The notes beneath the pieces are model-generated. The model was not told the origin of the DNA. It worked only from the letters and a program-made list of their open reading frames with translations, and did no database searches. This document shows positions 1-5,107 of a stretch of 5,120 nucleotides of DNA, piece after piece. Where the stretch lies: contig DGFJ01000014.1 of assembly GCA_002391625.1 (NCBI GenBank), positions 1 through 5,120 on the forward strand, in the 5' to 3' direction. The DNA is from Ruminococcaceae bacterium UBA3903 (GTDB lineage Bacteria; Bacillota; Clostridia; Oscillospirales; Acutalibacteraceae). How positions within the stretch are numbered: the stretch's first letter is position 1; every line of letters starts with the position of its first letter. Position numbers and translations under genes: made by a program.

Positions 1-333
1 TTTTTTCAAAATTGATTTCCGTGGCAATACAATTATCATTTTTACTAAGGTATAATACACGACTTATGCGAATATAGGATTGTGGACAGGCCTTTGGAAA
101 ACAAGAAACACCATAAAAATAGTGTAGTAGCTAATTTGCCGATACCGTTATAAAGTGTAATTTTTTGGAGGCTTTACAAATCAGCAGGTGTTTTACTATG
201 GGTTAGGGGTTGTATATTATATTGGCTGGTGTTTTATAAGATTATCAGCATTTAATAGAAACAATTATGGCTTGATACCAAATGCTGAGGTGAAGAAATA
301 TAGTCAACCCAAAAAATATAAAGTCTGCATATT
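1..333. other. intergenic stretch without a convincing gene
   Basis: No reading frame here combines a start codon, a ribosome binding site and reasonable length. Two plus-strand frames are open from the window edge (to a TAA at about 53-55 and a TAG at about 75-77), so the tail of an upstream gene cannot be excluded. A GGAGG at 167-171 precedes a 25-codon hydrophobic open frame (about 178-252) that has no start codon, perhaps a relic or chance. A 12-bp near-repeat GC(A/T)GGTGTTTTA occurs at 184-195 and 225-236, 41 bp apart. A 9-bp inverted repeat TCAGCATTT / AAATGCTGA (245-253 and 280-288) has a 26-nt loop and no U-tract, so it is not an obvious terminator. A TATAAT at 51-56 lacks a good -35 box. 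Confidence 0.6.
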
Positions 334-337
334 AAAA

Positions 338-364
338 CAAGGGACAGCTTAATGCTGTCCCTTG
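338..364 (-). terminator. intrinsic terminator of the ECF S-component gene
   Basis: A perfect 11-bp stem, CAAGGGACAGC at 338-348 and GCTGTCCCTTG at 354-364, encloses a 5-nt loop. Read on the minus strand the stem is followed directly by TTTTAAT, the U-tract expected of a Rho-independent terminator. On the plus strand it is followed by AAAAATC, so it works best for minus-strand transcription. It lies about 50 bp past the stop codon of the ECF gene, which therefore appears to be the last gene of its transcript. Confidence 0.85.
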
Positions 365-415
365 AAAAATCTTTTCATTTTGGTGTTACCATAGCTATTG
401 ACATAGAGCCAATTT

Positions 416-985
416 TTATAAAGTTCTTCTTAGCTTAGATTTAATTTTAACCCTATCTAAAGCGAAGGCTAAGACAACAAATACAATAGCACTGCCTAGT
501 GCCTGAACGCTGTTTTCAAGAATATTTGACATAGCACTAATCCACACAGTCAGGTCGGTGAATGCACCCAAAAAGCCTTCCGAAGCGGTGGCTTTATCAG
601 TGCAAAGCAGAACCACCTTGGTTAGGTAGTAGCCTACTACTGTAATAATGCTGGCAGGAATTAACATAATTGCATTTCTGACAGTTAACAGCTTTTGTGC
701 CTTAGATGAAAACACGCTTGCTAGTAAAGCTTTAATAATAAATGTTGGCAGTATATAGTGAGCGTATCCACCAAATAAATCTGATAAACCGCCACCAATG
801 CCTGCTGATAACATGGCGTAGGGTGTTGGTAATATACATGCAGCTAAATAAATGATAGAGTCACCTAGGTGTATGTATCCGCCACCTGCTGTAGGTATTT
901 TGACAAAATATGTTAGTACCGTGGTCATAGCCGCAAAAACAGCAGACAAAACCAATAACCGTAAGGATTCGTTGCTTTTTTTCAT
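416..985 (-). CDS. ECF-type transporter S component (substrate-specific membrane subunit)
   Basis: This 189-residue hydrophobic protein resembles the substrate-capturing S subunits of energy-coupling factor (ECF) importers. These bind a vitamin or related molecule in the membrane and work with a shared EcfA/EcfA'/EcfT module. Visible features are a first helix at about 7-29, a GYIHLGD motif at 36-42 leading into a second helix (43-62), a glycine-rich GIGGGLSDLFGGY segment at 62-74, helices near 77-92, 107-126 and 144-178, and a basic C-terminus (KIKSKLRR). The GYIHLGD plus G-rich/D pattern is typical of riboflavin/HMP/pantothenate-like S subunits, and the 189 residues match the usual length. 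The start is supported by AGGGGAGA (991-998 on the minus strand), 5 nt before the ATG. No ATPase or T subunit lies nearby, so it probably relies on a shared module (group II arrangement). The substrate cannot be told from sequence. No known vitamin riboswitch is recognisable upstream, but a possible attenuator is. Confidence 0.85.
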   Translation of the reverse strand: MKKSNESLRLLVLSAVFAAMTTVLTYFVKIPTAGGGYIHLGDSIIYLAACILPTPYAMLSAGIGGGLSDLFGGYAHYILPTFIIKALLASVFSSKAQKLLTVRNAIMLIPASIITVVGYYLTKVVLLCTDKATASEGFLGAFTDLTVWISAMSNILENSVQALGSAIVFVVLAFALDRVKIKSKLRRTL

Positions 986-1029
986 TTTGTTCTCCCCTTA
1001 ATCAATTAAATTACTGTAATATAATAGCA

Positions 1030-1061
1030 AAAAACTGTACATATAAAAATGCACAGTTTTT
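1030..1061 (-). terminator. leader hairpin with U-tract upstream of the ECF gene (possible attenuator terminator)
   Basis: AAAAACTGTAC (1030-1040) and GCACAGTTTTT (1051-1061) form an 11-bp stem with a 10-nt loop. In minus-strand RNA every pair forms, with one G-U wobble. In plus-strand RNA the same position is an A-C mismatch, so the structure favours the minus strand. The 3' arm ends in a run of six U followed by GCUAUUAU. It lies 45 bp upstream of the ECF start codon with no minus-strand gene seen further upstream, so it would act within that gene's own leader. It could equally be a chance palindrome in AT-rich DNA. The stem overlaps a candidate promoter, which is an alternative reading. 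Confidence 0.5.
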
Positions 1062-1066
1062 GTAAA
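1038..1066 (-). promoter_or_regulatory. candidate proximal promoter of the ECF gene
   Basis: On the minus strand TTTACA (1061-1066) and TATGTA (1038-1043) are separated by exactly 17 bp. This would start transcription near 1030 and give a leader of about 45 nt. The -10 box is imperfect. The promoter overlaps the 1030-1061 hairpin, so if this promoter is the one used, the hairpin would not be transcribed and the attenuator idea would fail. Confidence 0.35.
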
Positions 1067-1083
1067 AATTAAAGGGACAGACC

Positions 1084-1110
1084 TAAAATGACAGAGGGTA
1101 ATAAAATGAC
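1084..1110. repeat. short direct repeat TAAAATGAC, two copies
   Basis: TAAAATGAC occurs at 1084-1092 and again at 1102-1110, with a period of 18 bp. It sits in the loop between the two possible antiterminator arms, upstream of the ECF gene. A period near two helical turns could suit a dimeric DNA-binding repressor, or the copies could be structural elements in the leader RNA. Two 9-bp copies in AT-rich DNA may also be coincidence. Confidence 0.4.
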
Positions 1111-1132
1111 CTTGTGCATTTCTATGAGCGTT

Positions 1133-1161
1133 TATAAAATAGCAACAATATGTTAATACAA
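1133..1161 (-). promoter_or_regulatory. candidate distal promoter of the ECF gene
   Basis: On the minus strand TTGTAT (1156-1161) and TTTATA (1133-1138) are 17 bp apart. Transcription would begin near 1125, giving a leader of about 140 nt that includes the U-tract hairpin and its competing arm. Both boxes deviate from consensus, so support is modest. The coincidence of the predicted start with the antiterminator arm makes it worth listing. Confidence 0.3.
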
Positions 1162-1287
1162 TTTTTATTCAAAGCTTTATTTTTATTAACAAACACCTTT
1201 TTACAATATGGTAATGTTTATATACAGTGAAAAAGGTCAAGGGAAACACATATCAATGTAATTCCTTTGGCTAAAAAATTATAGAAC

Positions 1288-1292
1288 AGGAG
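1288..1292 (+). promoter_or_regulatory. ribosome binding site deciding the start of the 60-aa gene
   Basis: AGGAG at 1288-1292 lies 8 nt before ATG 1301. An in-frame GTG at 1295 would sit only 2 nt after the AGGAG, too close for initiation. This favours the ATG start and a 60-residue product over a 62-residue one. Confidence 0.7.
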
Positions 1293-1300
1293 TTGTGTTT

Positions 1301-1483
1301 ATGTGTAAACAGGAATTTATAATCAGCATAGTGGGGGCTCTCTTTGTAGTAATGGTTATTATTCTGACTTGCTTTCAAGTTTTTAACCAGCTTCTGTTCA
1401 GTATTATTTTGTCAGCAGCATTTATTTTGATATTTTATGCTAAGCTGAAAATTAGAAGTAATCATAGCGACAGTAATAAATAA
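1301..1483 (+). CDS. small membrane protein of 60 residues, function unknown
   Basis: I do not recognise a family. The predicted 60-residue protein has a short N-terminus (MCKQEF), a hydrophobic helix at about 6-28, a one- or two-residue turn (NQ) and a second helix at about 30-47. It ends in a hydrophilic, basic-to-polar tail (KLKIRSNHSDSNK). This predicts a helical hairpin in the membrane with both ends on the same side. There is no signal-peptidase site and no lipobox. The start is set by AGGAG 8 nt upstream, and the stop is a tandem TAA TAA. It stands alone, divergent from the ECF gene and convergent with galU, with a strong hairpin just downstream. The good ribosome binding site, tandem stop and terminator favour a real gene, but hydrophobic frames are common by chance in AT-rich DNA. 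Confidence 0.55.
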   Translation: MCKQEFIISIVGALFVVMVIILTCFQVFNQLLFSIILSAAFILIFYAKLKIRSNHSDSNK

Positions 1484-1492
1484 TAAATAAAG

Positions 1493-1580
1493 AAAAGACA
1501 GTCGTGAAAATACCCACCTCCATTTGTTAGATTGTTTAGGTCTAACAAATGGAGGTGCGGTACAAATCAGGCTGTCCTTT
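1493..1580. terminator. large nested hairpin, probable bidirectional terminator between convergent genes
   Basis: A perfect 17-bp stem (CACCTCCATTTGTTAGA at 1515-1531, its complement at 1541-1557) has a 9-nt loop. It extends by four more pairs (TACC 1511-1514 with GGTA 1559-1562) across one bulged C. An outer helix pairs AAAGACAG (1494-1501) with CTGTCCTTT (1572-1580) with one bulge. On the minus strand the outer helix is followed by CTTTTCTTTATTTATT, a good U-rich tail for ending the galU transcript. On the plus strand it ends in CCTTTAAAT, weaker but usable for the 60-aa gene. Its position between two convergent stop codons (1483 and 1591) fits a shared terminator. Confidence 0.75.
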
Positions 1581-1590
1581 AAATATGTAA

Positions 1591-2460
1591 TTATAATGTT
1601 TTTGACAGTTCCTTTAGGTAATCCTTAAAATCACTGCCAATCTCCGGGTGCTGTAAAGCAACCTCTACAGCTGCCTCCATAATGCCTAGCTTGTTACCCA
1701 TATCGTAACGCTTGCCAGTAAAATCTACTGCTGTCATACCTGTTGTGGTAGCCAGATCCTTCATAGCGTCAGTAAGCTGTATTTCACCACCAACGCCAGG
1801 GGCGGTATGCTCTAAAATATCAAATATTTCTGGTGGCAGTACACATCTGCCAAGTATTGAAAACAATGAAAGTACATGAGCATCATCTGGCTTTTCTATC
1901 ATATCTGTGCAGTTATAAATATTGTCGTGCAGATTGTCAACCTTTAATGAGCTGTATTTGTGTATATCCTCTGGTGCTACTGCTTTTATTCCCAGTACAC
2001 CCTTGCCATATTCTTCATAAGCCCTCATCAGCTGACCACACGCTGGGTCCTCGCCAATTATCACATCATCACCGTAAAGGACAGCAAACGGTTCGTCACC
2101 AACAAAGGATTTTGCACGGCTAATAGCGTGACCTAAACCCTTTGTTTCCCTTTGACGAATAAAAAATATGTTTGCTAGGCCTGCTATATTTGTTACTTGG
2201 TTGTAGGCATCTGTTTTGTTCCCGTTTAATAAGCTGGCTTCTAGCTCTGGACACCGATCAAAATGATCCTCAATAACATCCTTACCACGATTGGTAATAA
2301 TCAAAATATCTGTAATTCCCGACTTTACAGCTTCTTCTACTATATATTGTATAGCGGGTTTATCAACGATTGTTAACATTTCCTTAGGCATTGCTTTAGT
2401 AGCTGGCAAAACCCTTGTTCCTAAACCTGCTGCCGGTATAACCGCCTTGCGAATTTTCAT
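1591..2460 (-). CDS. galU: UTP-glucose-1-phosphate uridylyltransferase (UDP-glucose pyrophosphorylase)
   Basis: This cytoplasmic enzyme makes UDP-glucose and pyrophosphate from UTP and glucose-1-phosphate, feeding glycolipid, teichoic acid, polysaccharide and galactose pathways. The 289 residues match the bacterial GalU length. The nucleotide-binding loop is at 8-26 (IPAAGLGTRVLPATKAMPK), followed by EML at 27-29. Other family motifs are RQRETKGLGHAI (102-113), the LYGDD metal site (128-132), IEKP (188-191), GGEIQLTDAM (224-233) and GKRYDMGNKLG (249-259). Two small departures are GRC at 204-206 where GRY is usual, and KYSSL at 168-172 where YG is common. Neither removes a known catalytic residue. 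The start has AAGGA 5 nt upstream (2466-2470). It lies 25 bp after the RING-finger gene, without a terminator between them, so the two are probably co-transcribed. The large hairpin at 1493-1580 ends the transcript. Confidence 0.95.
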   Translation of the reverse strand: MKIRKAVIPAAGLGTRVLPATKAMPKEMLTIVDKPAIQYIVEEAVKSGITDILIITNRGKDVIEDHFDRCPELEASLLNGNKTDAYNQVTNIAGLANIFFIRQRETKGLGHAISRAKSFVGDEPFAVLYGDDVIIGEDPACGQLMRAYEEYGKGVLGIKAVAPEDIHKYSSLKVDNLHDNIYNCTDMIEKPDDAHVLSLFSILGRCVLPPEIFDILEHTAPGVGGEIQLTDAMKDLATTTGMTAVDFTGKRYDMGNKLGIMEAAVEVALQHPEIGSDFKDYLKELSKTL

Positions 2461-2485
2461 ATTATTCCTTCTTCCTTATAAATAA

Positions 2486-3508
2486 TTATCTTAAAAAGTT
2501 GGGGAACATTTGTAGAATTACATAACACACCAACATACAAAGTGCTATTTTGGTATCTACGCCCCCAAATTTTTCTATTTCTTCCTTTGTTTTTCTGCTA
2601 TCATGATTTTTTTCCTTTATGCTTTTGATTTTTTTCACGCAAAAGCTGTAGTACCCACGGTTAGCGGAAAATCCGCAGAATAGCATTATACCAAAATTAA
2701 TAATACTCATAATAGACGGCAGATAAAATATAATCTGCTTTTCTATAGGCAGCTGCATTATCTGCTGCATTATCTCATAGGTGTTGACAGATAACTCGTT
2801 TGTGGCAACGCTGGCAGATACATCAGAAAATATCTCGTAGCTTTGACCCGCATATAAACCTGATACTATCATTGTAATAGCTACAATAATAGATATTATC
2901 GCACCTTTCAAATACTGCTTTCTGTATAGATACCAACCGCCTGTGAAAAGAAAGCCTGCAAAGTTAAAGCGACCTATGCCAAATGTTTTAAGCTTTTTAA
3001 ATATAGATAAATAGTATGGTGTGTTTACCTTTACTAGCTTTGCTACCTCTCCGGCTGTTACACCACCCATATCCTCCTTTTCGTCAAGCTTAAAGGCTTG
3101 GGGGAAAGTACCCGAACCAAAGCCCATTGGCATTTGATTAAATTCAAAGGGAGTAGAGGTGCTGTTGCCAGCTGGGTCACTGTCTGCTGCATTTTTACCT
3201 TGTGTTGTGTCCTGATTTTCCAATGGCGAACCGCAACGCTTGCAGAATAGTGCGTCATCTGCGTTTTCACTGCCACATACCTTGCAAATATTAGAACTGC
3301 CATCATTGTTTTGGTTTTCTTCTTTTGTCCATACAAAATCATCGCTATGTTTTTCTTCGTTTACACAGTGACCTAATTCGTCATAGCACTCCCTGTGTTG
3401 AGGGGTACCACAAATAGGACAGACGACAATGTCATCACCAGAAGAAAAAGGTTTGCCGCATTTAGGGCATTTTTCACCTGAATAATCCAAAATTGCAAAT
3501 CCTTTCAT
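2486..3508 (-). CDS. RING-finger / zinc-ribbon membrane protein with DUF2628-like domain
   Basis: A 340-residue protein of unknown function. Residues 14-54 form a RING-like zinc domain: C14-x2-C17, C30-x2-C33, H38-x2-C41, C48, H54, as in prokaryotic RING finger family 1. A second zinc ribbon has C75-x2-C78 and C89-x2-C92. A polar, low-complexity linker (about 97-135) leads to a conserved-looking TAGEVAKLVKVNTPYYLSIF segment (151-170). A DUF2628-like membrane region follows: FNFAGFLFTGGWYLYRK (181-197), then helices at about 202-220, 259-280 and 320-337. The zinc modules probably face the cytoplasm. The start is set by an upstream promoter and the position of the first zinc pair. No Shine-Dalgarno sequence is visible before the ATG. 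galU follows after 25 bp, probably in one operon; a role in envelope metabolism would be guilt by association only. Eukaryote-like ubiquitin ligase activity should not be assumed. Confidence 0.85.
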   Translation of the reverse strand: MKGFAILDYSGEKCPKCGKPFSSGDDIVVCPICGTPQHRECYDELGHCVNEEKHSDDFVWTKEENQNNDGSSNICKVCGSENADDALFCKRCGSPLENQDTTQGKNAADSDPAGNSTSTPFEFNQMPMGFGSGTFPQAFKLDEKEDMGGVTAGEVAKLVKVNTPYYLSIFKKLKTFGIGRFNFAGFLFTGGWYLYRKQYLKGAIISIIVAITMIVSGLYAGQSYEIFSDVSASVATNELSVNTYEIMQQIMQLPIEKQIIFYLPSIMSIINFGIMLFCGFSANRGYYSFCVKKIKSIKEKNHDSRKTKEEIEKFGGVDTKIALCMLVCYVILQMFPNFLR

Positions 3509-3537
3509 TATAGAAAATTATTATACTTATAAATGTG

Positions 3538-3566
3538 ATTATAACAGAATAGATAAAAAACTTCAA
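3538..3566 (-). promoter_or_regulatory. promoter of the RING-finger gene and galU
   Basis: On the minus strand TTGAAG (3561-3566) and a perfect TATAAT (3538-3543) are 17 bp apart, close to the sigma-A consensus. Transcription would start near 3530, leaving a leader of only about 22 nt before the ATG at 3508. No Shine-Dalgarno motif is present in that leader. Confidence 0.75.
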
Positions 3567-3633
3567 TGGCTATGGTGTGAATAAAATGTATTTATAAAAA
3601 ATCTATATATTTCTCTACTTTTTACTGGAATAC

Positions 3634-3662
3634 TTTACATTTACCATTCAATAAACTATAAT
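3634..3662 (+). promoter_or_regulatory. promoter of prfB
   Basis: TTTACA (3634-3639) and a perfect TATAAT (3657-3662) are separated by 17 bp. Transcription would start near 3669, about 27 nt before the prfB start codon. The promoter is divergent from that of the RING-finger gene, and the two -35 boxes lie about 67 bp apart, so they do not overlap. Confidence 0.8.
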
Positions 3663-3695
3663 TAAAAAGAATGATTTTAATGAGGATGATATAAT

Positions 3696-4820
3696 ATGAT
3701 ACAATTTGAAGAACTGCGTTTATCTTTAGAAAGAATACAGCCAGAAATTCTGGATTTAGCAGAAGCTCTGGGCTTAGAGGCTATGAAGTCGGAAATAGAA
3801 CAGCTAGAAAACAAGGCAGCAGAACCAGGATTTTGGGATGATATGGAAAAATCTCAAGTTGTATTACAGCGTACCAGCGGATTAAAAAGTAAGCTAGAGG
3901 GCTATAACTGCTTGGTTTCAAAGTATGAGGATGCCTTAGCTTTAATTGAGCTTGCTAATGAAGACGAGGATTTATCCTTGCTAGAAGAGGCTGAAAATGA
4001 GGTTTTGGGCATTCAAAATGAGTTAGAAACGCAACGCTTGGCAACATTGTTAACGGGAGAGTACGATAGCAATAACGCTATTGTAACGTTTCATGCTGGC
4101 TCTGGTGGTACGGAGGCACAGGATTGGGCAGAGATGCTGTACAGAATGTACAATCGTTGGGCAGAACGCCATAACTTTAAGGTGAAGACCTTGGATTACC
4201 TTGACGGTGAGGAAGCGGGTCTAAAAAGTGCTGTTATATTGGTAGAAGGTATCAACGCATATGGTTACCTAAAGAGTGAAGCAGGCGTTCACCGACTTGT
4301 TCGTGTGTCACCTTTTGATTCCTCTGGCAGACGACATACATCATTTGCCTCTTTAGAGGTAATGCCAGAAATAGACAATACAATATCAGTTGATATAAAT
4401 CCTGAGGACATTAAGATGGATGTTTATCGCGCCAGCGGTGCAGGTGGACAGAAGGTTAATAAGACTTCATCAGCAGTTCGCCTGACCCATGTCCCTACAG
4501 GTGTAGTAGTGTCGTGTCAGGTAGAACGTAGCCAGCACCAGAACCGTGAGGTCGCAATGAAAATGCTGATGTCAAAGCTAATGGAGATAAAAGAAAGAGA
4601 ACATCTGGATAAAATAGAGGACATAAAGGGCGTTCATAAGGAAATTACATGGGGTTCTCAAATACGTTCATATGTATTTATGCCCTATACAATGGTAAAA
4701 GACCATAGAACTAGCTTTGAAACAGGTAACATTAGTGGCGTAATGGACGGAGATATAGATGGTTTTATAAACGCATATCTAAAGGCTGGCAGTCTTAGCA
4801 CATTAGAAAACAACGACTAA
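3696..4820 (+). CDS. prfB: peptide chain release factor 2 (RF2), without programmed frameshift
   Basis: RF2 reads UGA and UAA stop codons in the ribosomal A site and triggers peptidyl-tRNA hydrolysis. The 374-residue protein has an N-terminal helical domain (about 1-115, with EPGFWDD at 43-49), HAGSGGTEAQDWAEML (133-148), the stop-codon-reading SPF tripeptide at 205-207, which distinguishes RF2 from RF1 (PxT), and the catalytic GGQ at 250-252 within RASGAGGQKVNKT. Length is slightly above the usual 365 or so. In many bacteria prfB has an in-frame UGA near codon 25 bypassed by a +1 frameshift at CUUUGAC. Here the frame is uninterrupted through this point (AEALGLEA, residues 22-29) with no such site, so that autoregulation is absent. 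GAGGA at 3682-3686 lies 9 nt before the ATG. It is a single-gene unit between its own promoter and terminator. Confidence 0.97.
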   Translation: MIQFEELRLSLERIQPEILDLAEALGLEAMKSEIEQLENKAAEPGFWDDMEKSQVVLQRTSGLKSKLEGYNCLVSKYEDALALIELANEDEDLSLLEEAENEVLGIQNELETQRLATLLTGEYDSNNAIVTFHAGSGGTEAQDWAEMLYRMYNRWAERHNFKVKTLDYLDGEEAGLKSAVILVEGINAYGYLKSEAGVHRLVRVSPFDSSGRRHTSFASLEVMPEIDNTISVDINPEDIKMDVYRASGAGGQKVNKTSSAVRLTHVPTGVVVSCQVERSQHQNREVAMKMLMSKLMEIKEREHLDKIEDIKGVHKEITWGSQIRSYVFMPYTMVKDHRTSFETGNISGVMDGDIDGFINAYLKAGSLSTLENND

Positions 4821-4839
4821 TCTTTAATACAGGTATATT

Positions 4840-4871
4840 AAAAGTCTGTACACTTAGCTGTACAGACTTTT
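4840..4871 (+). terminator. intrinsic terminator of prfB
   Basis: A perfect 13-bp stem (AAAAGTCTGTACA at 4840-4852, TGTACAGACTTTT at 4859-4871) has a 6-nt loop. The 3' arm ends in TTTT followed by CTATATATAG. It begins 19 bp after the prfB stop codon. The stem is symmetric enough to work on both strands, but no minus-strand gene is seen to its right within the window. Confidence 0.85.
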
Positions 4872-5101
4872 CTATATATAGTATATATTGTTTTGTTGCT
4901 ATAACTAAAGCCGAAAGAAATAAAAGACAATTTACACATATACAGGTAATAGTCATAATAGTAAGCCTAAATGATAAGGTTAAAACATCTGTGGAATAAA
5001 CAAATATATAAATTATAGCTATTACATAGATGGGGTAAAGCCAGTATAATAGCTGTGAAACGACAAATATAAAAAAGAATTAAAAAACTTGTAAAAAAGT
5101 G
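4872..5101. other. AT-rich non-coding stretch before a promoter at the window edge
   Basis: No gene is supported here. An 8-bp inverted repeat, AGCTATTA (5017-5024) and TAATAGCT (5047-5054), could form a hairpin with a 22-nt loop. A TATAAT at 5045-5050 has only a poor -35 partner (TTACAT at 5022-5027, 17 bp), so it is a weak promoter candidate. The A-rich run at about 5070-5099 directly precedes a consensus -35 box and could serve as an UP element. Confidence 0.5.
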
Positions 5102-5107
5102 TTGACA
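5102..5107 (+). promoter_or_regulatory. consensus -35 box of a promoter whose -10 box lies beyond the window
   Basis: TTGACA at 5102-5107 is a perfect -35 hexamer, preceded by an A-rich tract (AAAAAACTTGTAAAAAAGTG). The -10 box would be expected about 17 bp later, at roughly 5125-5130, outside the window. A perfect -35 box with an A-rich upstream element is typical of strong promoters such as those of rRNA or tRNA operons in Firmicutes. What it drives cannot be seen here. Confidence 0.5.

Larger units (their letters stand above)
1030..1125 (-). promoter_or_regulatory. putative transcription attenuator (antiterminator/terminator pair) of the ECF gene
   Basis: In minus-strand RNA the segment AUAGAAAUGCACA (from 1125 down to 1113) can pair over 13 positions, with one G-U, with UGUGCAUUUUUAU (from 1055 down to 1043). 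That second segment overlaps the 5' arm of the U-tract hairpin at 1030-1061, so the two pairings exclude each other. This is the logic of an antiterminator and terminator. The 57 nt between the arms would carry any ligand- or protein-sensing structure. They contain a repeated TAAAATGAC (plus strand), but I recognise no known riboswitch class. A candidate promoter at 1133-1161 would start the transcript almost exactly at the antiterminator arm. The complementarity is directly visible; the regulatory role is inference. Confidence 0.35.
986..1300. other. divergent intergenic region between the ECF gene and the small membrane protein gene
   Basis: This 315-bp AT-rich spacer separates two divergent genes and contains no gene that I can support. 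On the minus strand it holds the ECF gene's ribosome binding site, a hairpin with a U-tract, a distal sequence able to compete with that hairpin, and two candidate promoters (separate entries). For the plus-strand gene, weak promoter candidates are TTGTGC (1112-1117), 17 bp, TAAAAT (1135-1140), and TTTACA (1200-1205) with TATACA (1221-1226) at a poor 15-bp spacing. Neither is compelling. I looked for TPP, FMN and preQ1 riboswitch cores on the minus strand and did not recognise any. Confidence 0.6.

Noticed and set aside
245..288. Inverted repeat TCAGCATTT / AAATGCTGA as a terminator
   Set aside because: The loop is 26 nt, the stem is AT-rich and no T-run follows on either strand.
986..1170. 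Known vitamin riboswitch (TPP, FMN, preQ1) upstream of the ECF gene
   Set aside because: I looked for the conserved core sequences of these classes on the minus strand and did not find them; only the generic attenuator-like pairing remains.
1295..1300. GTG start two codons upstream of the ATG for the small membrane protein
   Set aside because: It is only 2 nt from the AGGAG ribosome binding site; the ATG at 1301 has a normal 8-nt spacing.
1833..2123. Plus-strand open frame of 96 codons inside galU
   Set aside because: It lies antisense to the well-conserved galU gene, is rich in Cys, His and Leu with no recognisable domain, and has no ribosome binding site. It is a shadow frame.
2291..2485. 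Plus-strand open frame of 64 codons over the 5' end of galU
   Set aside because: Antisense to the conserved nucleotide-binding loop region of galU; its hydrophobic look comes from reading that region backwards.
3058..3342. Minus-strand open frame of 94 codons inside the RING-finger gene
   Set aside because: It is the +1 or -1 frame of a gene with clear zinc-binding cysteines in the main frame, and has no domain or ribosome binding site of its own.
4795..4955. Minus-strand frame of about 54 codons spanning the prfB end and its terminator
   Set aside because: No ribosome binding site, it runs through the terminator stem and into prfB antisense, and its composition is unremarkable.
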